Origin: Humibacillus xanthopallidus
GTDB taxonomy: Bacteria > Actinomycetota > Actinomycetes > Actinomycetales > Dermatophilaceae
Assembly: GCF_006717145.1 (NCBI RefSeq)
Contig: NZ_VFQF01000001.1
Span: 1,984,001 to 2,048,000, forward strand
Direction of reading: 5' to 3'
DNA: 64,000 nt
Of the stretch, positions 51,283 through 59,638 are shown piece by piece. Position 1 is the first letter of the stretch; every line of letters starts with the position of its first letter. The translations under genes and the position numbers were made by a program. Below the pieces are notes generated by a model. That model had not been told where the DNA came from. It saw only the letters and a program-made list of their open reading frames with translations, and ran no database searches.

Positions 51283-53769
51283 CTACGGGGCGGCGCCGAT
51301 GGCGCGCTCGAACTCCTGCACGACGGCGGCGTTGTAGCCCTCGGGGTCGAAGCCGGCGATCGGCACGCGCCCCTCGACGGCGGCGACCATGCCCTCGGCG
51401 AGGGCGTCGACCGTGCGTTCGACGACGAGGCCGTCCCCTTCGCCCAGCGCCGAGCCGACGGAGTCGAACGCCGTCGAGACGACGGGCAGCCCGACGGTGC
51501 GCGCCTCGAGGATGACCATCGGCTGGCCCTCGTAGTCGCTCGAGAGGACGAAGCACCGGGCCGAGCCCATGATCGACCACGGGTTGCGCTGCAGCCCGAC
51601 GAAGAGCACGAGCCCGGTGAGCCCGAGCCGGGTGACGAGCGCCTCGAGGTCGACGCGCAGCGGGCCGTCGCCGACGACGACGAGCCGGATCTCGGGGTGC
51701 CTGCGGTGCGCGAGCTGGAAGGCCTCGACGAGCCGGGTGTGGTTCTTCTCCGGCGAGACCCGCCCCACGGTGACGAAGACGTACGGGTCGGCGCCGTCCG
51801 CGGTCGGCCGGAGCCGGTCGAGCGTGCCCTCGGGCACCGGCTCTGCCGCACCGCTCTCGACGCGCTGGACGTCGATGGTGTTGCGCGCGGCGGCGAACTT
51901 CTCCGGGGGTGCCCACTGCGACAGCGACCGGGCGTTGATGTCGCGCAACGCCTCCGACACCGAGACTACGTGGTCGAAGCGCGCATAGCTCGTGAAGACG
52001 GCCCGCAGGTTGGCCTCGTGCGGCCGCTTGCCCTTGACCTCTCGCATCTGGTCGGCGAGCAGGTCGTTGTGCTGCCACACCGAGCGGGTGCGCGCCGGCG
52101 CGTGCCCGAGCAGGAAGGTCCACGCGGGCGAGTAGCCGCTGAAGTCGACGACGTGGTCGAAGAACGCGGAACCGACGACGCGCCTCCAGTCCTGGGCGAG
52201 GGCGGCATCAAGCCTCGCGAGCGCCTCGGGCGAGACGGCGTCGATGTGGCCGCGCATCATCCGGCGCCGGTTCAGCCACTGCGCCTTGCTGATGGCCGGC
52301 GTGCCCTGGCGCACGAACAGACGCACCCGGGGGTCGATCGCCTCGGCGTTGGCCCGGCGGTCGTCGTTGTCGATCGGGCCCGTGACGACCGAGACGTCCC
52401 ACCGGGCGTGGTCGATGCTGCGCAGCAGGTTGAGGGCCGAGCTCGTGATGCCGTTCGACATCATCCCGCCGAGGTAGAGCATGAGGGTGCGACGACCGTC
52501 GCGGCGGGTGCGACGCACGAGGTGGCCATCGCGGCGGTCTCGCACGACGACGTCGATGACCCGCTGGGTCGCCCCGCCGTCGTCGCGGGGAGCGAAACGG
52601 GCGCGCGCGGCGGCATACGGACGCCCGTGGGTGACGGCGGGGTCGAGGGCGGCGCCCGTGCCGACGGCGGCGATGACGTCGGCGAGCTCGCGCGCCGAAC
52701 CGACCTGGGGTCCCGGCAGCTCGTCGGGGGCGAGGTAGCACCCGCGGTAGCCGTCGTACTCCTCGCGGTCGGGGGTGTGGAAGACGACCGGGCGGCCGGT
52801 GCCGAGGAAGTCGAAGAAGATGCTCGAGTAGTCGGTGACGAGCACGTCGGTGATGCCGAGGACGGCATTGGTCGGCAGGTGGTTGGGCACGAGCCGGCCC
52901 GCGAGCCGCGGCTCGGCGGAGGCGAAGCGGAAGACCTGCTGGTGCACCTTGAGCAGCACCCGGTGCCCCGCGGGCAGCAGCTGCTCGAGCTCGTCGACGA
53001 GCGCGGCGAGGTCGGCGGCGTCGTTGCGCGGGGTGTGGAACGACTCGCCCTTCCACGTCGGGGCGAGCAGGACGAGGCGCTGCCCGGCGCCGAGCACGAC
53101 GCCCTCGGCGCGGAGCCGCGCCCGGGTGCCCTCGAGCTGCTCCGCGCCTGCGTACTGGAGGTCGGTGCGGGGGTAGCCCACCTCGACGAGCTCACCCGGG
53201 GCGATGTTGACGAGACGGTAGGCGTGCTCGTACATCTGCTCCGACATGAACGCGCTCGTCGAGAGCAGGTAGTCGGCCATCATGAAGTTGCGCAGCACGT
53301 TGCGGGCACCCCAGCCGCCCTGCGCCTCGTCGTAGCCCATCGCCTTGAGCGGCGTGCCGTGCCACGTGTTGAGGTAGGTCTGGCCCGGGCGCTTGCCCCA
53401 CTCGGGCGGGAACGTCGCGTTGTTGACGAGCAGCCCTGCCGTGGCGAGCGCCCGGTGGTAGGCCACCGACCCGCGCCGCACGAAGCGCACCCGCGCGTCG
53501 TCCGCGAACTCCGCCACCGTCGAGGCGTATGCCGTGAGGTCGGCGAGCACCCAGACGTGACGGAGGTGCTGCTGCTCGGGGTCGGCGAGCAGCGCGCGGA
53601 AGATCGCCTCGGGGTTGCAGAGCATGCCGTTGCCGGCGAACGACTCGTAGACGACGAGGTCGGGGTCGACCGGCAGGGACCGCGCGGCCGCCTTGAGCTC
53701 GTGGGGCGCGGCCTGTCCGACCTTGCGGGCAAGGCGCTTCAGCCTGCGAACCGGACGGGGCAGCTCCAT
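51283..53769 (-). CDS. Bifunctional TagF-like glycerophosphotransferase / GT4 glycosyltransferase
   Basis: An 828-aa fusion with the reverse order of the 47489 protein. Residues about 35-400 are the CDP-glycerol glycerophosphotransferase (NTWHGTPLKAMGYD with His137, VGYPRTDLQY, LAPTWKGE, VLVTDYSSIFFDF). Residues about 440-828 are a GT4 domain (MLYLGGMMSNGITSSALNLL, VGRVSPEKNHTRLVEAF and the donor-site YEGQPMVILEA). It would add glycerol-phosphate units and a sugar to a wall polymer. ATG 53769 is chosen for AAGGAG 9 bases upstream. An upstream TACCCT box suggests its own promoter. Confidence 0.88.
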   Translation of the reverse strand: MELPRPVRRLKRLARKVGQAAPHELKAAARSLPVDPDLVVYESFAGNGMLCNPEAIFRALLADPEQQHLRHVWVLADLTAYASTVAEFADDARVRFVRRGSVAYHRALATAGLLVNNATFPPEWGKRPGQTYLNTWHGTPLKAMGYDEAQGGWGARNVLRNFMMADYLLSTSAFMSEQMYEHAYRLVNIAPGELVEVGYPRTDLQYAGAEQLEGTRARLRAEGVVLGAGQRLVLLAPTWKGESFHTPRNDAADLAALVDELEQLLPAGHRVLLKVHQQVFRFASAEPRLAGRLVPNHLPTNAVLGITDVLVTDYSSIFFDFLGTGRPVVFHTPDREEYDGYRGCYLAPDELPGPQVGSARELADVIAAVGTGAALDPAVTHGRPYAAARARFAPRDDGGATQRVIDVVVRDRRDGHLVRRTRRDGRRTLMLYLGGMMSNGITSSALNLLRSIDHARWDVSVVTGPIDNDDRRANAEAIDPRVRLFVRQGTPAISKAQWLNRRRMMRGHIDAVSPEALARLDAALAQDWRRVVGSAFFDHVVDFSGYSPAWTFLLGHAPARTRSVWQHNDLLADQMREVKGKRPHEANLRAVFTSYARFDHVVSVSEALRDINARSLSQWAPPEKFAAARNTIDVQRVESGAAEPVPEGTLDRLRPTADGADPYVFVTVGRVSPEKNHTRLVEAFQLAHRRHPEIRLVVVGDGPLRVDLEALVTRLGLTGLVLFVGLQRNPWSIMGSARCFVLSSDYEGQPMVILEARTVGLPVVSTAFDSVGSALGEGDGLVVERTVDALAEGMVAAVEGRVPIAGFDPEGYNAAVVQEFERAIGAAP

Positions 53770-53867
53770 GAGGGTGGACTCCTTGGTCTCCGGGGCTCGT
53801 GGTCTCGGGGTCAGCTGTCGGCAGCGGTCTGCGGCGGGTGGTGGCGGGCGGCGGGTCGCCGGTCGGC

Positions 53868-53873
53868 AGGGTA
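53868..53873 (-). promoter_or_regulatory. -10 box for the TagF-GT4 fusion gene
   Basis: Reading leftward, TACCCT would start near 53860, giving a leader of about 90 bases. Confidence 0.35.
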
Positions 53874-53897
53874 GCGGGATCGGCTGGGTGGGTGCGC

Positions 53898-54878
53898 TCA
53901 GCGGGTGAGGCGGCGGGGGCTCGTGATGAAGCCGACCCCCCAGGCCCAGTGCATCGTCGCGAGCACGGCCGGAGTCGCGACCCGGGTGCGTGCGGACTCG
54001 CCACGCGAGATGGCCGCGCCACCCGCGACGATCCCCGCGGCATACGCGGCGGGAACGGCCCAGGCGGGCGCCCAGAAGAAGCCCGCCACGGTGGCGGCGG
54101 TCGTGACGACGACCATCGTCGGCGGCGCGAGGTAGCGCGGGTTGATCGTGCCCTCGTGGTGACGGGCGACGACGCGGCGCCAGCGCCCGTAGTGGAAGTA
54201 CTGCTTGGCGAGGGCCTTGACCGAAGCCCGGGGGCGGTAGGTGACCCGCAGGTCGGGGGTGAACCACACGGTGCCGCCGGACTCGCGGATGCGGTGGTTC
54301 ATCTCCCAGTCCTGGGCGCGGGCGAAGTGCGGGTCGTAGCCGCCGACGCGCTCGAGCGCCGAGCGGCGGAACACGCCGAGGTAGACGGTGTCGGCGGGGC
54401 CCGGCTCCCCGCCGGTGTGGAAGCGGGCGCTGCCGACGCCGATGGGGCTGCGCATCGCGCAGGCGACGGCGCGCTCGAAGTCGGTGCTGCCCCGGGCGTC
54501 CATGATGCCGCCGACGTTGTCGGCGTCGACCCGCTCGAGCTCTGCGACGGCGACGCGGATGTAGTCGTCGGGGATCTCGGCATGGCCGTCGACGCGCACG
54601 ATGATCTCGCCGGTCGCGGCGCCGATGGCGGCGTTGAGCCCGTCAGGGGTGCGCCCGGACGGGTTGGGCACCAAACGGACCCGCGCGTCGTGCGCGGCGA
54701 CGTCGGCCGCGACCTCGTCGGTGCGGTCGCGCGAGGGGCCGAGGGCGAGGACGACCTCGATCGGGCCGGGGTAGTCCTGGGCGAGGATCATGGCGACGGC
54801 GTCGCGCAGGTGCCGCTCCTCGTTGAGCAGCGGCATGATGACGCTGACCGGAGGGGTGGCCCCTGGGGTGGCGGTCAC
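53898..54878 (-). CDS. Membrane GT2 glycosyltransferase, ExoA-like
   Basis: A 326-aa GT2 enzyme with VSVIMPLLNEERHL, IGAATGEIIVRVDGHAEIPDDY (the metal motif is DGH), GIMDARGSTDFERAVA and AQDWEMNHRIRESGG. C-terminal hydrophobic helices lie at about 245-275 and 295-315. This matches succinoglycan ExoA-type enzymes, which elongate lipid-linked glycans. GTG 54878 is set by AAGGA 9 bases upstream and conserved strand one. An upstream TAGGCT box (54928-54933) fits a short leader. Confidence 0.83.
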   Translation of the reverse strand: MTATPGATPPVSVIMPLLNEERHLRDAVAMILAQDYPGPIEVVLALGPSRDRTDEVAADVAAHDARVRLVPNPSGRTPDGLNAAIGAATGEIIVRVDGHAEIPDDYIRVAVAELERVDADNVGGIMDARGSTDFERAVACAMRSPIGVGSARFHTGGEPGPADTVYLGVFRRSALERVGGYDPHFARAQDWEMNHRIRESGGTVWFTPDLRVTYRPRASVKALAKQYFHYGRWRRVVARHHEGTINPRYLAPPTMVVVTTAATVAGFFWAPAWAVPAAYAAGIVAGGAAISRGESARTRVATPAVLATMHWAWGVGFITSPRRLTR

Positions 54879-54927
54879 GCTGTGGTCCTTCGTCGTGGGC
54901 GGAAGTCGGCGGGGTCGAGCGCGGGCA

Positions 54928-54933
54928 AGCCTA
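54928..54933 (-). promoter_or_regulatory. -10 box for the ExoA-like GT2 gene
   Basis: Reading leftward, TAGGCT would start near 54920 with a leader of about 42 bases. Confidence 0.4.
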
Positions 54934-55030
54934 CTTGAGCGAGCGGACCGTCCTGCGCGGTCTGGCGTCCACGGTCGCCACCCGTGTGGCACCATCGTCG
55001 CGTCCAGCACCCAGCGACGGGACGACCTCG

Positions 55031-56707
55031 ATGACGACACCTGCCCGGCACGGCTCCGAGACCCCGCGGCTGCCGGCCCTGCAGCGGGCCCGCCACTGGC
55101 AGCTGACCCGCGGCCTCGACTCCGGTCCGGTGAGCGAGGTCGTCGTCGAGCGGGACGTCCGCGTGCCCATGTCGGACGGCACCGTCCTGCTCACCGACCA
55201 CTGGGTGCCGACGACGCCCACCCCGGGTGCGCCCGTGCTGCTGACGCGAACGCCTTACGGGCGCGACGGGTTCGGCGCCGAGGCGCTGACCTTCGCCGAG
55301 CGCGGCCACCACGTCGTCGTGCAGAGCTGCCGCGGGCACTTCGGTTCCGAGGGGACCTTCAACCCGTTCTTCGACGAGACCTCTGACGGGCTGGACTGCG
55401 TCGCGTGGATCGAGGAGCAGCCCTGGTTCACCGGGCGGATCCACACCTACGGCGGCAGCTACGTCGGCATGACGCAGTGGGCTCTGACTCCGCGCCTGCC
55501 CGACTCGGTCGAGGCCATGGTCATCGGCATCTCGGCCCGGTCGTTCCTGCGCTCGATCATCCACCACCGCGGCGGGTTCGGCCTCGAGACCGCCGTGGCC
55601 TGGCACGTCGTGCTGGGCTCGATGGAGGACTCGGCCATCAGCCAGCTCCGCACCCAGCTCGCCGCGCGGGGCGCCGTGTCGCGCGGCGGCGACGCGATCC
55701 CTCCGACGCGTGCGGTCGAGCGGGCGACGGGCACCGACACCCCCTACTTCCAGGACTGGCTGGCGCACGGCCCGGACGACCCCTGGTGGGAGCCGACCGA
55801 CTTCGAGCTGTCGCCCTCGGTCGTGCCGCCGCTCGTGCTCGTCGCGGGCTTCTACGACCTCTTCGGCCACGCCCAGATCGAGGACTTCGTCGCCCTGCGT
55901 GCTGCCGGCCGGCCGGTGCGGCTCGTCGCCGGTCCGTGGACGCACGTCTCGCCCGAGATCAGCACGGTCGCGGTCGCGGAGTCGCTGCGCCAGCTCGCCG
56001 GGGTCGAGGCCTCGCACGCAGAGCGAGCCGTGCGCATACGGCCGATCGGCGGGTCCTCGTGGCTGGGCTTCGACGCGTGGCCGCCGCCCGGGCACCTCCT
56101 GACGCTGCACCCGCACGAGGACGGCAGCCTGCGGCCCGACCCGCCGACGCGCTCGGCCGAGGTGGGCTACCACTACGACCCCGCGCGGCCCACCCCGATG
56201 GGCGGCGGACGGTCGCTCAACGTCTGGACCGCCGGACGCCGTGACCAGAAGGTCCGCGAGGAGCGCGACGACGTGCTCGTGTGGACGAGCGGCCCGCTGA
56301 CTCGCGACACGCTCGTCGCGGGCGAGGTCGAGGTCACCGTCGAGATGGCCTCGACCAACCCGACGGTCGACCTCTTCGTCCGCCTCTGCGAGGTCGACCG
56401 ACGGGGCCGGTCGTGGAACCTCGCCGACGGCTACCTGCGCGCCGCCGACGACGGCACCGAGCGCGGGAGGCTCGTCCCGGCGCGCCGCCACGTCGTCACG
56501 CTCGGGGCGACCGCGGCGCAGGTGCGCCGGGGCCACCGCCTGCGGCTGCAGGTCTCGAGCGGCGCCCACCCCCTGCACCTGCGCAACCCCGGCACCGACG
56601 ACCCCGTGCGCGATTTCAGCAAGCTCGTCGGCAGCGACCAGCGCGTGGCCCTCGGGCCCGCCGCGACACACGTCGTCATCCCGATCGCCGACGTGTCCGG
56701 CTCCTGA
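55031..56707 (+). CDS. CocE/NonD-family serine hydrolase
   Basis: A 558-aa alpha/beta hydrolase of the cocaine-esterase/X-Pro dipeptidyl-peptidase type. The nucleophile is Ser143 in GGSYVG, the acid probably Asp276 in GFYDLFGHAQ and the base His305 in GPWTHV. The C-terminal third is the jelly-roll PepX_C domain. There is no signal peptide, so it is likely cytoplasmic and cleaves an ester or amide of unknown nature. ATG 55031 follows a weak GGGACGA; longer in-frame starts exist but add a non-conserved leader. Confidence 0.87.
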   Translation: MTTPARHGSETPRLPALQRARHWQLTRGLDSGPVSEVVVERDVRVPMSDGTVLLTDHWVPTTPTPGAPVLLTRTPYGRDGFGAEALTFAERGHHVVVQSCRGHFGSEGTFNPFFDETSDGLDCVAWIEEQPWFTGRIHTYGGSYVGMTQWALTPRLPDSVEAMVIGISARSFLRSIIHHRGGFGLETAVAWHVVLGSMEDSAISQLRTQLAARGAVSRGGDAIPPTRAVERATGTDTPYFQDWLAHGPDDPWWEPTDFELSPSVVPPLVLVAGFYDLFGHAQIEDFVALRAAGRPVRLVAGPWTHVSPEISTVAVAESLRQLAGVEASHAERAVRIRPIGGSSWLGFDAWPPPGHLLTLHPHEDGSLRPDPPTRSAEVGYHYDPARPTPMGGGRSLNVWTAGRRDQKVREERDDVLVWTSGPLTRDTLVAGEVEVTVEMASTNPTVDLFVRLCEVDRRGRSWNLADGYLRAADDGTERGRLVPARRHVVTLGATAAQVRRGHRLRLQVSSGAHPLHLRNPGTDDPVRDFSKLVGSDQRVALGPAATHVVIPIADVSGS

Positions 56708-56725
56708 GGGCCGGACACGTCGGCG
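56686..56725. terminator. 16-bp perfect hairpin spanning the hydrolase stop codon
   Basis: The left arm 56686-56701 (CGCCGACGTGTCCGGC) lies in the last codons of the hydrolase gene. The right arm is 56710-56725, and the stop codon is in the 8-base loop. It sits at the convergent junction with the Dyp gene and should stop both transcripts. Confidence 0.75.
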
Positions 56726-56728
56726 CCC

Positions 56729-58107
56729 TCACGCGAGGAGGGCGGCACCCAGGTGCTCCCCCTCCCGCGCCCCGGGCAGGACGGCATACACCCCGCTGCC
56801 GATCGGCGTCGTCCAGAGGCCCAGCAGGTCGGCCTCGTCGAGACGGCGCTGGATGGGCACGAACTGGCGCACCGGGTTGGCCTGGAACGACACGAACACG
56901 AGCCCGGTGTTCGTCCGCGTGCCCGGTGCCGGGGTGTCGTCGTATGCGTACGGCCGGCGCAGGATGCGCTCGTGCGGCTGCGCGGGCATGGCCCTGCGCA
57001 TGTGCGACGCGGCATCGATGACCGGGAAGCCGAGCCTGTCCACGGCGCTCAGGTCCGGCGGGTCGCCCGCCCGAGTGCCGGTCAGCGGGGCGCCGGTGTC
57101 GAGGCGGCGGCCGACGGCGTTCTCGCGGGCCGTGCGGTCGGCCTTGTCCCACCGGTCGAGATCCATGGCGATGCGGCGGATGACGAGCGAGGTGCCGTCG
57201 CGCAGACCCTTGGGAGCGGGCGAACCGTCGGCGCCGACCCAGAGGAGCGGGTCGTCGAGGCCGTCGACCCGGGGCTGCACCGTGCCGTCGACCTGCCCGA
57301 ACGGGTGCGGAAGGTCAGCTCCGGTCGCGACTGCGTGAGGGGCTCACGGAAGCCGCGCTGCACCCAGCGCTGCTCGGCAAGGGTGTCGGCCCCCACGACG
57401 AGACGCCGCTGGGCATGGGCGACGGCGACCGGCGACACGGCGCAGACCTGGAGCAGCAGGTCGGTCTGCGGCCATTCGCCGCCGAGGCGGTCGACCGAGA
57501 AGGCCGGCAGCGGCGTGAGCCAGTCGGGCCGCTCGGCCGTCAGGCCCGCCGCGTCGTAGAACCCCGGGCCCACCGCGACGGTGACGGTCAGGCCCGACGG
57601 CACCTCCGCGAGCTCCGGCTCGAGGTCGGTGAGCGGCGCCCGCGCCGACATGAGCCGCTCGATGTCGTCGGTCCACACCCTCAGGAGCCGGGCGCACGTC
57701 TCGCGGGTGGCGCCGCGCGGCAGGTCGAGGCCGACGAACGACGCGTACGGCTGCGGCGGGTCGACGACCCCGGCCTGCCGGTTGCCTCGGAACGCGACGG
57801 TGCCCGCGCCGTCCGTGCGGGCTGCGTCGTCTGTGTTGGTAGCGAGGCCCGCGGTGGCCGCCGTGCTCTCGCGGGGCGGTGACGTGGGGCTCGCGGCGGC
57901 GACCGTGGCGACGCCGAGCCCCCCGGCGGCGAGCAGGCCGTTGCGCAGCAGCGCTCGGCGACCGACCCCAGGCGGTGCTTCCGACGAGGTGCTGCGGCCG
58001 GGCTCGGGACGGCCGGGCTCGCGGCGGCCGGGCTCGGAGCGGCCGGGCTCGGAGCGGCCGGGCTCGGAGCGGCCGGGCTCGGGACGGCCGGGCTCGGAGC
58101 GGCCCAT
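56729..58107 (-). pseudogene. Tat-exported Dyp peroxidase (DtpA/EfeB-like) with a single-base frameshift
   Basis: Two adjoining reading frames together encode one Dyp peroxidase of about 459 aa. The N-terminal part has a twin-arginine signal (VGRRALLRNGLLAAGG) and the first ferredoxin-like half. The frame breaks between 57306 and 57307. Restoring one base reads FRHPFGQVDGT, supplying the GXXDG motif. The second frame then carries the proximal-His motif SHMRRAMP and RRPYAYDD, ending at 56729. Streptomyces DtpA with its PCu(A)C partner works in extracellular copper trafficking, and the PCu(A)C gene here overlaps this start (TGATG). Either the gene is recently broken or the base is missing through a sequencing error. 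Confidence 0.8.
57997..58104. repeat. 15-bp tandem repeat encoding GRSEP units
   Basis: About seven copies of a 15-base unit (GGCCGGGCTCGGAGC and variants) encode (G-R-S/P/R-E-P)n at residues 2-37 of the Dyp peroxidase, ahead of its Tat signal. It makes a very long, charged n-region. Slippage at such repeats is likely. Confidence 0.8.
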
Positions 58108-58796
58108 CACGGGGTGGCGCTCGTCGGCGACATGTCGTGCATCGTCGGCGTGCCGGTCGGGCTCTGGGGGCTGTAGGTCTCCTCGGCTCCCGCGAAGGAA
58201 CGCACCGGCACGGTCCACTCGAACGTCTCGCCGCCGGTGGCGACCATGGAGAACGTCACGTCCTGACCGTTGTCGAGGGGCTGCGTCAGCCCCATGAGCA
58301 TGAGGTGATCGCCTCCGGGGCTGAGGGTCAGGGTGCCGTGGGGCGGCACGACGAACCCGCCCTTCTTCTCCGTCATCGTCATCGAGCCGTCGGCCTGCTT
58401 CTCCATCGTGTGCAATTGGACCATCTGCGCCGTCGGCGTCGAGCCGCTGACGATGGTGACGGCGTGATCAGCAGGGTTGGTGATGGTGCCGAAGGCAGCG
58501 GTCATGCCCGAGCCGGCCTTGACCCACCCGGAGTCCAGGGTCAGTGCACGGCTGTGTTCTGGCGCGTGCTGCGCCGTGGCCGTCGCGACGGAGGTCGGCG
58601 CGCCGGCCGCGCTGGCCGCGACCCGGGTGCCAGGCGTCGCGCCTGCGGCGCAGGCGGTGAGCACGAGCGGCGCCGCGAGCAGGGCCGCCGCAGGGGCCAG
58701 GCGCTGCCTTGACGATGCGGAGGCGGGCGATGAGGGGGCGGACGGCGACGAGACGGATGGGGAGAGCGACAAGCGGTGCGTGGTCGTGCGGTTCAT
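58107..58796 (-). CDS. PCu(A)C-family copper chaperone lipoprotein
   Basis: A 229-aa extracytoplasmic copper chaperone. LVLTACAAG is a lipobox (Cys about 49) after a long Ser/Pro n-region. The cupredoxin-like domain has VQLHTMEK, SMTMTEKKGG and GDHLMLMGL, matching the H(M)X10MX21HXM copper site of PCu(A)C. The C-terminus PTMHDMSP could add ligands. AAGGA lies upstream of ATG 58796. It is coupled to the Dyp peroxidase and close to a membrane protein with a Met-rich loop, which suggests a small extracellular copper-handling unit. Confidence 0.88.
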   Translation of the reverse strand: MNRTTTHRLSLSPSVSSPSAPSSPASASSRQRLAPAAALLAAPLVLTACAAGATPGTRVAASAAGAPTSVATATAQHAPEHSRALTLDSGWVKAGSGMTAAFGTITNPADHAVTIVSGSTPTAQMVQLHTMEKQADGSMTMTEKKGGFVVPPHGTLTLSPGGDHLMLMGLTQPLDNGQDVTFSMVATGGETFEWTVPVRSFAGAEETYSPQSPTGTPTMHDMSPTSATP

Positions 58797-58899
58797 GGTG
58801 ATTCCTTCGGGCAGGCGTGGATGTCGGTGCATGACAGCGGACGCGGGCACGGGGCACGCGTCTAGGCTCCGGGGGCCGGTGAGCCGGCGGCCGGAGGAG

Positions 58900-59604
58900 T
58901 CAGGCAGCGTGTGCTGGGGGTCCACGCCCCGGCACCACGAGCACGAGGTGCCGATGCGTCGCCTCGGCGCGGTGGAAGGCGCCGAGGAGCGGGGTCGGCC
59001 GCAGCCGAGGGAGCTGTGGTGTGCCGCGACGCACGACGGCATCGACGATGCGCCAGAGGAGGGACTCCCCGTGGCGCAGGAGCATGGCGAGCAGCAGGGC
59101 GGCGACGAGGTGGGTCAGCAGCATGACGAGGCCGGCCGACGGAGAACCCGTCATGCCTGGCATTCCGGTCATGCCTGGCATTCCGGGCATGCCTGTCGTG
59201 CCTGTCACTCCGGTCGTGCCGGCGAGCCCAGCGGGTCCGCCAGTGGCCAGGACCGTGGACGTCGCGGCCTGCGCCTGGAGGCAGCCCGAGGTGAGTGCGT
59301 GCACGTGGTCTGCCGCTGCGCCCGTGCACGCCAAGGTCGCGGTCGCGGCGCCCGAGAAGAAGGTGAGAATCCCATGGCCCACGAGCTGACCGATGGCAAG
59401 AGCGGGGAAGAGGTGCCGGAAGCGGCGCTCGCGGGCCGACCCGATCAGGGCGACCGGCCAGCAGAGGGCTCCGAGTGCCACGATGCCGGCCGTCGAGGCC
59501 GACCCACCGGCCCACTCGTGGCCGACGACGGTCACGAGCACGACCGTGGCAACGAAGGCGGCGGCACGGAGCAGTCGCACTCCCCCGACCCCCGCCGCCA
59601 GCAT
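58900..59604 (-). CDS. Unrecognised membrane protein with Met/Gly-rich loop
   Basis: A 234-aa protein with about four membrane helices (10-28, 37-54, 68-88 and 165-185). Between the third and fourth is an extended loop with GTTGMPGMPGMTGMPGMTG, six Met alternating with Pro/Gly, and one Cys pair further up (ACTGA...SGC). I do not recognise the family. Next to a copper chaperone, a Met-rich exterior loop suggests Cu(I) binding. ATG 59604 is 7 bases after a TAGGAT box with no ribosome site, so it is probably leaderless. Confidence 0.65.
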   Translation of the reverse strand: MLAAGVGGVRLLRAAAFVATVVLVTVVGHEWAGGSASTAGIVALGALCWPVALIGSARERRFRHLFPALAIGQLVGHGILTFFSGAATATLACTGAAADHVHALTSGCLQAQAATSTVLATGGPAGLAGTTGVTGTTGMPGMPGMTGMPGMTGSPSAGLVMLLTHLVAALLLAMLLRHGESLLWRIVDAVVRRGTPQLPRLRPTPLLGAFHRAEATHRHLVLVVPGRGPPAHAA

Positions 59605-59611
59605 GACGACG

Positions 59612-59617
59612 ATCCTA
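59612..59617 (-). promoter_or_regulatory. Leaderless promoter -10 box for the copper-linked group
   Basis: Reading leftward, TAGGAT is followed by 7 bases and ATG 59604. It may drive the membrane protein and the downstream chaperone and peroxidase. Confidence 0.5.
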
Positions 59618-59638
59618 GCCGCGCGCTGTCAGCGGTCC

